64,000 bases of DNA from Tenacibaculum sp. SG-28 (GCF_002954385.1 NZ_MQVY01000002.1:539690-603689); one strand, 5' to 3'. Counted from the first letter of the stretch, positions 47,369-59,882 are shown. A program made the numbers and translations. Notes: generated from the sequence alone by a model not told the origin.

Positions 47369-47815
47369 ATGGCCGGAACAATAAATAAAGTGATTTTAAT
47401 TGGACACCTCGGAGATGCAATCAAAATGCACTATTTTGAAGGTGGGAACGCAATTGGACGTTTTCCTTTGGCAACTAATGAAACCTATACAAACCGTCAA
47501 ACCGGAGAAAGGATATCGAATACCGAATGGCACAATATTGTTGTCCGAAACAAATTAGCAGAAATATGTGAAAAATACCTTAGTAAAGGAGATAAGGTAT
47601 ACGTAGAAGGACGCATTAAAAATCGGCAATATGAAGTGGATGGACAAAAACGTTACACCACAGAAATACAGGTTCAGGATATGACATTCTTATCCACTAA
47701 AAAAGACCCCAATGCCCCTGATAAATCGCCCATAGAACCAGTTCAAAGTCACAAAGAATCTTTTCAAACAGGTCCTGACACCGCTATTAGCAGCGATGAC
47801 GATTTGCCTTTTTAG
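47369..47815 (+). CDS. ssb: Single-stranded DNA-binding protein
   Basis: 148 residues. The OB fold starts AGTINKVILIGHLGDAIKMHYFEGGNAI, with TNRQTGERISNTEWHNIVV in the core, and the acidic tip ends DDDLPF, the protein-interaction tail of bacterial SSB. It protects single-stranded DNA in replication and repair. It lies in the conserved order between mutY and gldE. Confidence 0.96.
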   Translation: MAGTINKVILIGHLGDAIKMHYFEGGNAIGRFPLATNETYTNRQTGERISNTEWHNIVVRNKLAEICEKYLSKGDKVYVEGRIKNRQYEVDGQKRYTTEIQVQDMTFLSTKKDPNAPDKSPIEPVQSHKESFQTGPDTAISSDDDLPF

Positions 47816-47834
47816 ATAACTAAATTTTAATCTT

Positions 47835-49675
<1,841 letters not shown>

Positions 49676-49702
49676 ATCCGTAGTACTCATACTGATAAAA
49701 CA

Positions 49703-50757
49703 CTATTCTTTCAGATTGGAGTTAGCCTTAATTTTGTTTGTGGTTACGTCCCTACTTTGCAACCACAAATAAAATTGTAGTCCAAACAAGATAGATCCAG
49801 CGAGTAAATGCGTTGCTTGTGTTCCTATGGGAAATTCTGCATAATACATCAAAATTCCTGTAATGGTTTCTAGGAGAATTAAAAACACAATCCAGTTTAC
49901 GAGGGAATACCCTAAATTTTTCATTTGGTTTAGATAAAACATTCCAAAATTAACCAAAACGATAGCGATAGTAAAAGATCGATGAAAGTAGAATTTAAAA
50001 CTAGGATTCATTAAACTGTATTGTTTGTTTTCAAATCCGTAGAGCTTTACTTGTTCATCGATAAATTGTCTTACTTGAGTACCCATAGCAATTTGAATTA
50101 TAGAAAACACTACCGAAAACAGTAATAGTCTATGGAAAAGCGCATGGTATTTAAAGGAAGAACTTTTGGGTTTTTGAACGATAAAATTAAGCCATAATAA
50201 AAGACCGATTATTACTAAACCAACTACCATATGAATGGTAATAGCTGTTGGTTTTAGGTTGGTATCTACTACTGTTTTTCCAAGCCATGCCTCAAAAAGC
50301 ATCAAAAAGAATGCACCAAATGCCAGAAGAGGAATTGTTTTATTTTCTGTCCAAAATTTTCTCGCAACAAATACAAGAATCAAAAAACAAATCCGGAAAG
50401 CACAGAGGCAAGTCTGTTAATGTATTCGGTCCAGGTGTGGTATTTGTTAAACTTTGCATAATCGTGTTTGGTGTATGGACTCCAGTTCGAGGGTTCAAAT
50501 ACAGCGGTGGTAGTAAGGTCTTTTTCTGCTACAAAAAGTGTCTCCTCTTTAACGATAATCATTCCTTTTTGGTAGGCAGTATTAGCATGCCATGTAATTT
50601 GTTCTTCAGAGGTGGGAGGAATATAATATCCAAAACATTTCGGCCAGTCAGGACAACCCATTCCGGATCCGGTCATGCGCACTATCGAACCTGCTAAAAA
50701 TATCAAATACACCGATATTATGGCAATTTTAACGATAAGTGGAAAATGTTTTTTCAT
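49703..50757 (-). CDS. ctaA: Heme A synthase (CtaA/COX15), split by one frameshift
   Basis: Frames 50380-50757 and 49703-50383 join to about 351 residues if one T is added at the A6 tract 50382-50387 on the plus strand (SGFVF continues as LILVFVARKFW). It has about eight membrane segments and a COX15-type layout, including MTGSGMGCPDWPKCFGYY near the N-terminus and the heme-binding His residues in HMVVGLV, HRSFTI and THLLAGSI. It oxidises heme O to heme A for cytochrome oxidase. Divergent from asd and trhO by a short gap. Probably intact in the genome. Confidence 0.85.
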
Positions 50758-50880
50758 GGAGTAGAAATTTTTACAAAGTTACACAAAACCGCAAAAAAAT
50801 CTATTTATACCCATTCTAATTAACAATAAAATCGCCTAGTATTCCTAGACGATTTTACAATTGTAGTGCTGTAGCGTCAA

Positions 50881-51912
50881 TTAAAGTTTAAACTTTAATT
50901 TTTCGGATCTGCCTTTTTTAAATATTTTATTGCTTGCATGCTTACCTTTTCGAAGTTCCTTTTGTTCTTCATAAGGAAGGTGAATTATTTCTTTGCATTC
51001 GTCGGAACAGGTATTTTCCATTTTTTCAGCACATTCATCGCATTGGATGAATAACAAATGACAGCCTTCATTGGCGCAGTTTGTGTGAGTGTCGCATGGT
51101 TTACCACATTGATGGCATTTAGATATTACATCGTCTGATATTCGTTCTGCACGGCGATGATCAAAAACAAAGTTTTTACCTAAAAATTTATTTTCAATTC
51201 CCTCTTCCTTAACCTGTCTTGTATATTCAATGATTCCTCCCTCCAGTTGGAAAACATTTTTAAATCCTTTGTGTTTGTAGTAAGCAGACGCTTTTTCGCA
51301 ACGAATACCTCCTGTGCAATACATTAAAAGATTTTTATCTTCTTTATTGTCTTTTAAATCTTCTTCAATAATGTCTAAAGAGTCTCTAAAAGTATCTACA
51401 TCCGGAGTTATTGCTCCTTTGAAATGCCCAATTTCACTTTCATAATGGTTTCGCATATCCACACAAATCGTATCGGGATTCTCTAACATTTTATTGAACT
51501 CTTTTGCAGAGAGGTGTACCCCTTTGTCGGTAACATCAAAAGTTTCATCTTTTAGTCCATCCGCAACTATTTTATCTCTTACCTTAATCTTTAGTTTTAA
51601 AAAGGATTTGTTATCGTGTTCGACAGCGACGTTTAATCGAATTCCTTCTAAAAATGAAATCGAATCTAGTTGTGCTTTTAAATCTAAAAAGTTTTCTGCC
51701 GGAACAGAAATTTGAGCATTGATACCTTCGTAGGATACGTAGGTTCTTCCTAGGACATCTAGAGCATTCCATTCTAGAAACAGTTTATTTCGAAATAAAG
51801 TAGGATTATCTATCTTGTGGTATTGATAGAAAGAAATAGTCATACGGTCTTTTCCCGCCTCGTCTATTAATGTAGCGCGTTCTTTTGCGCTTAACTTGTT
51901 GTACAGTTGCAT
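50881..51912 (-). CDS. trhO: tRNA uridine 5-oxyacetic/5-hydroxy modification rhodanese TrhO
   Basis: 343 residues. The rhodanese domain has the active-site loop CTGGIRCEKASAYYKHKGF and MRNHYESEIGHFKGA. The C-terminal part has a Cys-rich zinc-like block (CHQCGKPCDTHTNCANEGCHLLFIQCDEC). This is the YceA/TrhO architecture, which in Escherichia coli hydroxylates uridine 34 of tRNA with oxygen. It stands alone, divergent from asd. Confidence 0.9.
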   Translation of the reverse strand: MQLYNKLSAKERATLIDEAGKDRMTISFYQYHKIDNPTLFRNKLFLEWNALDVLGRTYVSYEGINAQISVPAENFLDLKAQLDSISFLEGIRLNVAVEHDNKSFLKLKIKVRDKIVADGLKDETFDVTDKGVHLSAKEFNKMLENPDTICVDMRNHYESEIGHFKGAITPDVDTFRDSLDIIEEDLKDNKEDKNLLMYCTGGIRCEKASAYYKHKGFKNVFQLEGGIIEYTRQVKEEGIENKFLGKNFVFDHRRAERISDDVISKCHQCGKPCDTHTNCANEGCHLLFIQCDECAEKMENTCSDECKEIIHLPYEEQKELRKGKHASNKIFKKGRSEKLKFKL

Positions 51913-52125
51913 GCTATACTTTTTAAGTTAAACAATTCTAATTTTGTTTTCTAAAAAACGATGCAAAGCTACTGATTTTTTGTGGTTTACTGTTCAAAAT
52001 GATACTTTTTCTAAAAAATTGACAAGAATTAAACTTTAACTAAAAAAATGATACTTTTAAGATACAAGGAAACATTATTTTTTAAACCTTTGTATTTCAG
52101 AAATTAAATATTAAAAGAAAAAAGT

Positions 52126-53133
52126 ATGAAAGTAGCAGTTGTTGGAGCTACCGGTATGGTAGGAAAAGTAATGTTACAAGTGTTAGAGGAACGTAATTTT
52201 CCGGTTACAGAATTAATCCCTGTTGCCTCAGAACGCTCTGTGGGTAATGCAATACAATTTAAGAATTCAGAATATACCGTTGTAGGGCTGGAAACAGCTG
52301 TTGCAATGCAACCAGATATTGCCTTATTTTCTGCTGGAGGAGCAACCTCTTTAGAATGGGCGCCAAAGTTTGCAGCAAAAGGAACTATCGTAATTGATAA
52401 TTCTTCTGCTTGGAGAATGGATCCAACTAAAAAGTTAATCGTTCCTGAAATTAATGCTGCAGAATTAACAGCTAACGATAAAATTATAGCGAATCCGAAC
52501 TGTTCTACTATTCAAATGGTTTTGGCCTTAGCACCATTGCACAAGAAGTATGGAATAGACAGGGTGGTTGTTTCTACCTACCAATCGATAACGGGAACTG
52601 GAGTAAAAGCGGTACAACAACTAGAAAATGAAGCAAAAGGAGTGGAGGGCGAAGTTGCATATCCACATCAAATCCATAAAAATGCCTTACCACATTGCGA
52701 TATTTTTGAAGAGGCAGGATACACCAAAGAGGAGTTGAAATTAGTAAGAGAAACGCATAAAATTTTAAATGATGCATCCATAGGTGTTACCGCTACTGCC
52801 GTTCGAATACCTGTTGTAGGAGGCCATTCAGAAGCCGTAAACATCGAGTTTAGAAATCCATATGAAGTGGAAGATGTAAGGGAAATTTTAGGCCAAACTG
52901 AAGGAGTAATAGTACAGGATGATATTAACAACAACCACTATCCAATGCCTTTTTATGCAGAGGGTAAAGATGAAGTGTTTGTGGGAAGAATTCGTAGAGA
53001 TTTATCTAGAGAGAATACACTTAATATGTGGATTGTTGCAGATAATTTACGAAAGGGTGCTGCTACAAATACGATTCAGATTGCCGAATATTTAATGGCA
53101 AAGAACCTAGTTGGTAAAGCCTTAGGAGTTTAG
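52126..53133 (+). CDS. asd: Aspartate-semialdehyde dehydrogenase
   Basis: 335 residues. NADP-binding GATGMVGKVMLQVLEERNFP at the N-terminus, nucleophile Cys in NPNCSTIQMV, and TGTGVKAVQQLENEAKG in the substrate loop. It forms aspartate semialdehyde for lysine, threonine and diaminopimelate. It ends at an intrinsic terminator (53156-53188). Confidence 0.97.
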   Translation: MKVAVVGATGMVGKVMLQVLEERNFPVTELIPVASERSVGNAIQFKNSEYTVVGLETAVAMQPDIALFSAGGATSLEWAPKFAAKGTIVIDNSSAWRMDPTKKLIVPEINAAELTANDKIIANPNCSTIQMVLALAPLHKKYGIDRVVVSTYQSITGTGVKAVQQLENEAKGVEGEVAYPHQIHKNALPHCDIFEEAGYTKEELKLVRETHKILNDASIGVTATAVRIPVVGGHSEAVNIEFRNPYEVEDVREILGQTEGVIVQDDINNNHYPMPFYAEGKDEVFVGRIRRDLSRENTLNMWIVADNLRKGAATNTIQIAEYLMAKNLVGKALGV

Positions 53134-53155
53134 TATAGCAAAATATAATTACTGT

Positions 53156-53188
53156 AAAGTCTTAGGCCAACCGCTTAAGACTTTTTTT
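53156..53188 (+). terminator. Terminator after asd
   Basis: AAAGTCTTA (53156-53164) pairs with TAAGACTTT (53176-53184) over an 11-base loop, followed by T7. Confidence 0.85.
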
Positions 53189-53200
53189 ATTTTTGTACTT

Positions 53201-53848
53201 ATGGATCAAGATAAAATTATACAAGAGACGATAGCATTTGTAAAATCAACATTACACCAGGCCGAGGGAGGACATGACTTTTTTCATGTGGAACGGGTTT
53301 ATAAAAACGCATTAAAAATAGCTGAAAACGAACAGGTAGATACGTTTATTGTAGCCATTGGTGCCTTACTTCATGATATTGCAGATAGCAAATTTCATAA
53401 TGGAGATGAAACTGTTGGTCCTAAAAAAGCTAGAGAATTTTTAGCGTCTTTTTCCGTTCCAGAAACGAATATCCTCGCGGTAGAAAATATAATTAAGCAC
53501 ATATCTTTTAAAGGAGGGAATTTTGAGAAAACGTATACCTCTCTAGAGTTACAAGTTATTCAAGATGCAGACCGCTTGGATGCAATAGGAGCAATTGGCA
53601 TAGCGCGATGTTTTAATTACGGTGGGTATAAAAACAGAAAAATTTACGACCCGGCTATTCCGCCTAATTTAACCATGACAAAAGAAGAATATAAAAAAGC
53701 AACTGCTCCTTCTATTAATCATTTTTACGAAAAGCTTTTATTGTTAAAAGATAAAATGAATACCAAAACAGGAAGAATTCTCGCTGCGGAAAGACATGAA
53801 TTTATGGAACAATTTTTACTGCAGTTTTACAAAGAATGGGATTCTTAA
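53201..53848 (+). CDS. HD-domain phosphohydrolase
   Basis: 215 residues. The HD motif is seen in GGHDFFHVERVYKNAL and ALLHDIADSKFH, with later DADRLDAIGAIGIARCFNYG. This matches the YedJ-like group of metal-dependent phosphohydrolases whose substrate is unknown. It starts just after the asd terminator and ends before the convergent crotonase gene, separated by a hairpin at 53956-53992. Confidence 0.88.
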   Translation: MDQDKIIQETIAFVKSTLHQAEGGHDFFHVERVYKNALKIAENEQVDTFIVAIGALLHDIADSKFHNGDETVGPKKAREFLASFSVPETNILAVENIIKHISFKGGNFEKTYTSLELQVIQDADRLDAIGAIGIARCFNYGGYKNRKIYDPAIPPNLTMTKEEYKKATAPSINHFYEKLLLLKDKMNTKTGRILAAERHEFMEQFLLQFYKEWDS

Positions 53849-53955
53849 TTTACATAGAATCTAAATATTCAAGTATTTTTTGTTATCCATAAAAAAATAA
53901 GTATGTTTGAGGAGTTGTTTTTCCAAACAATTATTTTATTTAGTTCCCCTTAAGT

Positions 53956-53992
53956 AAAAAATAGCATTTAATAAATTTAAATGCTATTTTTA
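53956..53992. terminator. Bidirectional terminator between the HD protein and the crotonase
   Basis: AAAATAGCATTTA and TAAATGCTATTTT arms with A- and T-rich flanks. A 16-codon ORF (MFEELFFQTIILFSSP) ends just before it on the plus strand, too short to call. Confidence 0.7.
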
Positions 53993-54021
53993 TTTGTGAT
54001 TATTTTATTTACCGCTACTCT

Positions 54022-54804
54022 TTAAGCACCAGGAAAATTCGGTTTTCTCTTTTCTAAAAATGCAGTGGTACCCTCTTTAAAATCCTTTGTGCCAAAACAA
54101 TTTCCAAATTCTGTAATCTCGGTATCATAGCCATTAACTCCCTCTTTAAAGTTAGCATTTACTGCGCTTATAGCCGCACCTATAGCCACTGGTGAATTTT
54201 TCATGATTTTACTCGCTAATTTTTCGGCCGTACTATGCAACTCCTCTGAAGAAGTAACATAATTAACAAGTTTGTACTCTTTTGCCTCTTGTGCATCAAT
54301 CATGCTTGCGGTCATGATTAATTCCATCGCTTTTCCTTTTCCTATCAGTTGCGATAATCGTTGTGTTCCACCATACCCGGGAATTACACCAAGAGATACT
54401 TCTGGTAATCCCATTTTTGCATTCGCAGCAGCAATTCTAAAATGACAAGCCATTGCTAACTCTAATCCACCTCCTAATGCAAAACCATTAATTAAGGCGA
54501 TAACAGGCGTGTTTAGATTTTCAATAAAATTAAAAAGTATTTCTTGTCCTTTTCTTGCTAAAGTAGCACCTTCCTCTTCAGAGAAATGAGCAAATTCAGA
54601 AATATCTGCACCGGCGACAAAAGCTTTTTCACCACTACCGGTTAGAAGTATTACTTGTACTTCTGCATCGGCATTAAGCTCTTTGAAAGCAGTGTGAAGT
54701 TCCGATATAGTAGCCTTATTGAGCGCATTTAATTTTTTAGGACGATTGATAACGACTTTTGCCAAACCATTATCTTTTTCTATTACAATATTTTCAAAGT
54801 CCAT
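54022..54804 (-). CDS. Enoyl-CoA hydratase/isomerase (crotonase)
   Basis: 260 residues, normal for the family. The oxyanion block FVAGADISEFAHFS and the signature INGFALGGGLELAMACHFRIAA carry the acid/base Glu positions (second in GLPEVSLGVIPGYGGTQRL). It hydrates enoyl-CoA in fatty-acid or amino-acid breakdown; the exact substrate cannot be read. It is downstream of the NtrY-like kinase on the same strand by 20 bases. Confidence 0.92.
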   Translation of the reverse strand: MDFENIVIEKDNGLAKVVINRPKKLNALNKATISELHTAFKELNADAEVQVILLTGSGEKAFVAGADISEFAHFSEEEGATLARKGQEILFNFIENLNTPVIALINGFALGGGLELAMACHFRIAAANAKMGLPEVSLGVIPGYGGTQRLSQLIGKGKAMELIMTASMIDAQEAKEYKLVNYVTSSEELHSTAEKLASKIMKNSPVAIGAAISAVNANFKEGVNGYDTEITEFGNCFGTKDFKEGTTAFLEKRKPNFPGA

Positions 54805-54824
54805 GTGATTATGTTTTACTAAAA

Positions 54825-56282
54825 TTATTTTTTTGGTAAAGTTACGGTAAAAACGGTGCCTTTTCCTTTGTTGCTTTTAAATTCTATGGAACCATCATAG
54901 GTTTCTATTATTTTTTTAATCATGGGTAATCCCAAGCCCATGCCACTTGTTTTTGTGGTAAATTTAGGTTCGAAAATTAAATCGATATTTTCTTCACCTA
55001 TTCCCATTCCATTGTCTCGAACCTCTATTACGACATTATCGCTAATTTCATTAACCGTAACTTCTACTCGGGGTTTAGGATTACTTTTATCAATAGCTTG
55101 TATTGCATTTTTCACAAGGTTTGTGACGATGCGAATCAGTTGTGATTTGTCGAGATATGCTACTAGTTCTTCTTGTTTAGGGTGGTATATAATATACTCT
55201 TCTACAAAAATATCTAAGGCGTGTTTTACTACTTGTATAACGTCTATTTTCTCGCGTTTTTGTCTTGGCATTTTGGCGAAGTCAGAAAATGCCGAAGCGA
55301 TAGAACTCATTACATCAATTTGCTGAATGAGCGTGCTGCTATACTCCGCTAACTTTTCTTTAATATTAGGGTCATGTGCATCAAATTTTCTTTCAAAACT
55401 TTGCACGGAAAGTCGCATAGGCGTTAAAGGATTTTTAATTTCATGAGCTACTTGTTTTGCCATTTCTTTCCAGGCCTGCTCTCGTTCACTTCTCGCTAAT
55501 TTTACGGCACTCTCTTCCAACTGATCGATCATGTTGTTATACGATTCGATTAGCGAATTAATCTCCGAACTAGCCGATTCTAACGTTATTTTTTCATTGC
55601 GCTTATTTAATCGTGTCTCCTTAATTTTTTCAGAAATGGTCTGTATAGATCGCGTAATGTAACTAGACAAAAAGTAAGCTAGTAAAATGGCAATGACAAA
55701 CATCAGCATATATACCAGAGATAAGTTAGACATAAAATCTTCTAGTTCTCTTTTTTGATCTAGATTATTTTGCGCTATTCGCAGCTCTAAGACACCAATT
55801 CTTTTGAACCTATTGTCGTTGATATACGTGAAGGACGACAGATGTGTAATACCACCTTCTTTTTTATCCTCTGTTACCCTGTGATTTGAATTTACAGCAA
55901 GTTTTTCAAGTGTTTCCTTCGACAGGGAGATAGTTTGGTCTTTTTCGAAATCAAATGGAATGGAAGATTTTAAAAGTTTTCCATCCATGTCATAAATGGA
56001 TATGGTTAGTTTGTGAATTAGCGCAACTTCATAGATTCTATCTTGAAAAATTTTAGAGAGATTACCACTAGTAAGTGGATACGTGGTTTTGTCTAATATA
56101 ATATCAATATTTTGTTTTGTTGCTTCCTCTTTTCTTCCAAAACGCTGTATGTTGTATTCTTCTGTATGTACTTCGTATTGACGATAGGTTACGATAGCGA
56201 TGAGTATCGAGGTTAAAAGAATTAGAAGTATCATAGACAGAAATATTCTAATCCTCAGGGAAATGTTGGCTGGTGAGATCAT
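54825..56282 (-). CDS. NtrY-like sensor histidine kinase
   Basis: 485 residues. A first membrane segment (about 10-30) and a second (about 190-210) flank a periplasmic domain of about 150 residues, followed by HAMP, HisKA with phospho-acceptor His in KQVAHEIKNPLTPMRLSVQSFER, and HATPase (DNGMGIGEENIDLIFEPKFTTK, GMGLGLPMIKKI). The HEIKNPLTP form is that of NtrY/AtoS kinases. Its ATG overlaps the holB stop by four bases (ATGA). No response regulator is adjacent. Confidence 0.92.
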   Translation of the reverse strand: MISPANISLRIRIFLSMILLILLTSILIAIVTYRQYEVHTEEYNIQRFGRKEEATKQNIDIILDKTTYPLTSGNLSKIFQDRIYEVALIHKLTISIYDMDGKLLKSSIPFDFEKDQTISLSKETLEKLAVNSNHRVTEDKKEGGITHLSSFTYINDNRFKRIGVLELRIAQNNLDQKRELEDFMSNLSLVYMLMFVIAILLAYFLSSYITRSIQTISEKIKETRLNKRNEKITLESASSEINSLIESYNNMIDQLEESAVKLARSEREQAWKEMAKQVAHEIKNPLTPMRLSVQSFERKFDAHDPNIKEKLAEYSSTLIQQIDVMSSIASAFSDFAKMPRQKREKIDVIQVVKHALDIFVEEYIIYHPKQEELVAYLDKSQLIRIVTNLVKNAIQAIDKSNPKPRVEVTVNEISDNVVIEVRDNGMGIGEENIDLIFEPKFTTKTSGMGLGLPMIKKIIETYDGSIEFKSNKGKGTVFTVTLPKK

Positions 56283-57429
56283 TTTTTTAAAGTATCATCT
56301 TTTTGGTGAAGCAGTCTGGTTAACTTTATCGATAAATCTAGTAAAATATTTTTAGCATTTCCATTTCTTTCAATGTGATATTGTGCAGTACTAACTTCTT
56401 CTGCTATCTGAACAATGTTGGCACCGTGAATATAAGGAGCAAATTTTTCTATGGAAAATTTGCTGTTGTCGTTTCGAGAAATACTAATTCAGGAGTTCCA
56501 TAGTTCGTAAGTAAAGCTTGTCTAAAAAAGTGTAAGCAATATTGCAAGAACTGTTTTTGTGTTTCTCTCCCAGATGCCGCAATATTTTCCGACCAACCAA
56601 TTAAATCTTGAATAACAGCAGCATTTCCTTTTGCCCGAAATGCACTGCGTACCCAGATTATGAACCATTCTTCAAAAATGGAATCTTTGTTGCTGTGGTG
56701 TAAAATTTCAAGCGCTTTATTGTAGCTACCCTCCGACTGGTGTGCAATATTAATGGCTTCATTTTTGGAAACATTCTCCATTTGCTGCAAGTGTTCTGCT
56801 ATTGCAGCTTCGCTTAAAACAGGAAAATGTAAGGCTTGGCATCTAGATTTTATCGTATTAATAAGCTGTTCCTCGTCTTCAGTGACTAGTATAAATATAG
56901 TCTTACTTGGAGGCTCTTCAATCAATTTTAATAACTTGTTAGAGGCTTGTACATTCATTTTTTCGGCCATCCAAATTAGCATTACCTTAAATCCCCCTTC
57001 GTATGATTTTAATTGTAATTTTTTAACAATTGACTCTGCTTCTTCTACTCCAATTAGACCTTGTTTGTTTTCGACCCCAATATGCTGGAGCCAGTTAAAT
57101 AGATTTCCATAAGGCTTTTCGGCTCTAAAAGTTCTCCAGTTTTCTAGAAATAAATCGCTTATTGGATGTTTTTTTACAGAATCTGTGGTAGTTACTGGAA
57201 ATGCAAAATGCATGTCCGGATGTTGTAGTTTACTACATTTTAAGGCACTTGCATCTGGGTTTTTAGAGAATTTACACAAAATGTAGTTTGCGTAGGCAAT
57301 TGCGGTAGATAATGTTCCTGCTCCGGGTTTACCTATAAATAGTTGTGCATGCGGAATCCTACCATTATCTGTCGATTTTATAAGGTGATTTTTAATGTGT
57401 TCTTGTCCAATTATAGCATCAAATGTCAT
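56279..57429 (-). CDS. holB: DNA polymerase III delta'-like subunit, split by one frameshift
   Basis: The frame 56449-57429 has the clamp-loader start FDAIIGQEHIKNHLIKSTDNGRIPHAQL, the P-loop-like GKPGAGTLSTA, and WMAEKMNVQASNKLLKLIEEPP. It stops early after LETTTANFP. Adding one base at the AAAA tract 56455-56458 continues it as SIEKFAPYIHGANIVQIAEE and ends at 56279-56281. That makes about 383 residues. It loads the sliding clamp as delta'. The corrected stop overlaps the kinase ATG (ATGA), which supports the correction. Confidence 0.85.
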
Positions 57430-57524
57430 GATACAAATATACTATTTCAAGTTGCGATAACAATAGCAAATGACAAATAGAAAGCAAAGCCTTACATCGA
57501 AAAATAACAGCCAATCTATTTTAG

Positions 57525-57532
57525 TATATTTG
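57525..57532 (+). promoter_or_regulatory. Candidate -7 box for the feo operon
   Basis: TATATTTG, a perfect TAnnTTTG, 17 bases before the TTG start of feoA. No Fur box is recognisable by eye. Confidence 0.45.
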
Positions 57533-57549
57533 TAGCTAAATTTTACTTT

Positions 57550-57780
57550 TTGAATACAATTTTATCGTTACAAATTGGAGAAAAAGGGATTATATCAGAA
57601 AATTGTTTAGATCAAATTCCTTTAAAGCTTTTAGAGATGGGTTTTCTGCCAGGGACAGAGGTTGAGCTTCTGCAACTCGCTCCTCTCAAAGATCCCTTAT
57701 ACCTTCGAGTAAATGGGAGCTATCTTGCTATTAGAAAAGAAACTGCCTGTAAAATAACTATTTCTAAAATCGAACAATGA
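57550..57780 (+). CDS. feoA: Ferrous iron transport protein A
   Basis: 76 residues with a TTG start at 57550 (MNTILSLQIGEKGI). SH3-like core LEMGFLPGTEVELLQLAPLKDPLYLRVNGSYLAIRKE is FeoA. It assists FeoB in ferrous iron uptake. Its stop overlaps the feoB ATG by 4 bases. Confidence 0.93.
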   Translation: MNTILSLQIGEKGIISENCLDQIPLKLLEMGFLPGTEVELLQLAPLKDPLYLRVNGSYLAIRKETACKITISKIEQ

Positions 57781-59882
57781 GTAAAACGATACATGTTGCA
57801 TTAGTTGGTAACCCGAATACTGGTAAAACGTCATTGTTTAATGCACTTACAGGTTTAACTCAAAAAGTTGGAAACTATCCTGGTATAACGGTAGAGAAAA
57901 AACAAGGATGGTGTACCTTATCCTCCCAAATTTCGGCCCATATTACAGACTTGCCAGGAACTTACAGTATAAATCCAACTTCACTAGACGAAAGTATTGT
58001 TCTGGAAACGTTGTTACTTCCCGCAGATCAGAAAGCTATTGATGTTCTTCTTGTCGTTGCTGAGGTTGAGAATTTAAAGCGAAACCTATTGTTTTTTTCT
58101 CAGGTAAGAGATCTAGATATTCCGACGATTTTGGTTATTAATATGGCAGACCAAATGGAAGAGAAAGGCATATCGATTGACGTAGCTAAAATTGAAAAAG
58201 AGTTGCATACCAAAGTTGTTTTAACTTCGGTTCGCAAAAATACTGGCCTAGAATCTCTAAAAGCCGAAATTGAAAAGTACGAGGAATTACCTAAGCACTC
58301 TGATTTTACATTACTTTCTGATAGAATTGATGCTAACTATTTTTCTTCCTTACAAAAAGTATCTAGTCGATATGGCCGATACCAATTATGGCTAATAGCA
58401 ACGAGAAATACATCTATCCCATTTTCTAAAGAAGAAAAAGATTTTTTCGATGGTTTGGGAAAGGATGCTGCAACTTACAAAAAATACCAGCACAAAGAGA
58501 CAATTTATCGCTATCAGCGAATTAATACCTTGTTGGGTGAAGCCTACGATCAGGATTTTTCAAAAGCCAGAAATTTGCGTGGAAAATTAGATCGCATTTT
58601 TACGCATAAAATATTCGGATATCTTATATTTTTTGGAATTTTACTTCTAATTTTTAATTCAATTTTCGAGTGGGCGACGGTTCCAATGGATTATATAGAT
58701 GGGCTATTCGCTGACATTTCAGAATATGTAAAAGGAGTGTTACCCGATGGTAAAATTTCGAATTTAATTGTCGATGGCATTATTCCCGGTCTTGGAGGAG
58801 TGGTGATTTTTGTGCCGCAAATAGCTATTCTATTTTTATTTATAGCAATTTTAGAAGAAACGGGTTACATGAGCAGGGTTGTGTTTTTAATGGATAAAAT
58901 AATGCGACGGTTTGGAATGAGTGGAAAAAGTATTATACCCCTCATATCAGGAACTGCGTGTGCTATTCCTGCAGTTATGTCTACAAGAACCATTTCTGGT
59001 TGGAAAGAGCGACTAATTACAATTTTAGTGGTGCCTTTTACAACCTGCTCCGCAAGATTACCTGTGTACACAATTTTAATAGCAATGGTAATTCCCGATA
59101 CAAAAGTTCTTGGATTTTTAAACCTTCAAGGCTTAACACTTTTAGGAATGTATTTACTAGGATTTTTTATGGCCATACTTGCGGCGTATATTTTACACAA
59201 AATCCTTGCTATTAAAACAAGTTCTTTATTTGTTGCTGAAATGCCGCAGTACAAATTGCCTTCTCCAAAGAATGTACTTTTAGAGGTATATCAAAAGACA
59301 AAATCTTTTGTTTTCGGTGCGGGAAAAATTATTCTTTCTATCTCTGTAATTTTATGGTTTTTAGCAACAAACGGACCTGGAGATTACGCAAATATAGAGC
59401 AAAATCTAACGGAAAAATGGCAAGAAAAGTCGATATCTGAAAAGGATTTGGAACAAAAAGTAGCAGCCGTTCAATTAGAAAAATCTTACATAGGAATCAT
59501 GGGAAAAACCATAGAACCTATAGTGAAACCATTAGGATACGATTGGAAAATTGGAATTGGAATAATTACGTCTTTTGCTGCGCGTGAAGTTTTTGTAGGA
59601 ACACTAGCTACTATTTACAGCGTTGGAAGTGATGCTGAGGATACAGAAACCATAAAAGAAAAAATGGCGGCAGAGATAAACCCAGATACCGGAGAGAAAC
59701 AATTTAATTTTCCCACGGGGGTATCTTTGTTACTTTTTTACGCATTCGCCATGCAATGTATTGCTACCCTTGCTATTGTTAAGCGAGAGACAAATAGCTG
59801 GAAATGGCCCATATTACAACTTGTGGGTATGGGCATACTAGCATATGTTGCAGCATTAATTTCGTATCAAATTTTAAAGTAA
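57777..59882 (+). CDS. feoB: Ferrous iron transporter FeoB
   Basis: 701 residues. The N-terminal G domain has G1 GNPNTGKTS, G3 DLPGTYS and G4 NMADQ, followed by a GDI-like helical region and a membrane domain of about 8-10 segments with the two GATE repeats (GTACAIPAVMSTRTI, TTCSARLPVYTILI). It drives Fe2+ import using the GTPase domain. It overlaps feoA by 4 bases and the Cys-rich gene by 1 base. Confidence 0.96.
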   Translation: MSKTIHVALVGNPNTGKTSLFNALTGLTQKVGNYPGITVEKKQGWCTLSSQISAHITDLPGTYSINPTSLDESIVLETLLLPADQKAIDVLLVVAEVENLKRNLLFFSQVRDLDIPTILVINMADQMEEKGISIDVAKIEKELHTKVVLTSVRKNTGLESLKAEIEKYEELPKHSDFTLLSDRIDANYFSSLQKVSSRYGRYQLWLIATRNTSIPFSKEEKDFFDGLGKDAATYKKYQHKETIYRYQRINTLLGEAYDQDFSKARNLRGKLDRIFTHKIFGYLIFFGILLLIFNSIFEWATVPMDYIDGLFADISEYVKGVLPDGKISNLIVDGIIPGLGGVVIFVPQIAILFLFIAILEETGYMSRVVFLMDKIMRRFGMSGKSIIPLISGTACAIPAVMSTRTISGWKERLITILVVPFTTCSARLPVYTILIAMVIPDTKVLGFLNLQGLTLLGMYLLGFFMAILAAYILHKILAIKTSSLFVAEMPQYKLPSPKNVLLEVYQKTKSFVFGAGKIILSISVILWFLATNGPGDYANIEQNLTEKWQEKSISEKDLEQKVAAVQLEKSYIGIMGKTIEPIVKPLGYDWKIGIGIITSFAAREVFVGTLATIYSVGSDAEDTETIKEKMAAEINPDTGEKQFNFPTGVSLLLFYAFAMQCIATLAIVKRETNSWKWPILQLVGMGILAYVAALISYQILK

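Noticed and set aside
53905..53955. 16-codon ORF MFEELFFQTIILFSSP before the terminator at 53956
   Set aside because: Does not share the [K/R]GK core or the DNA pattern of the micro-ORF array; likely chance.
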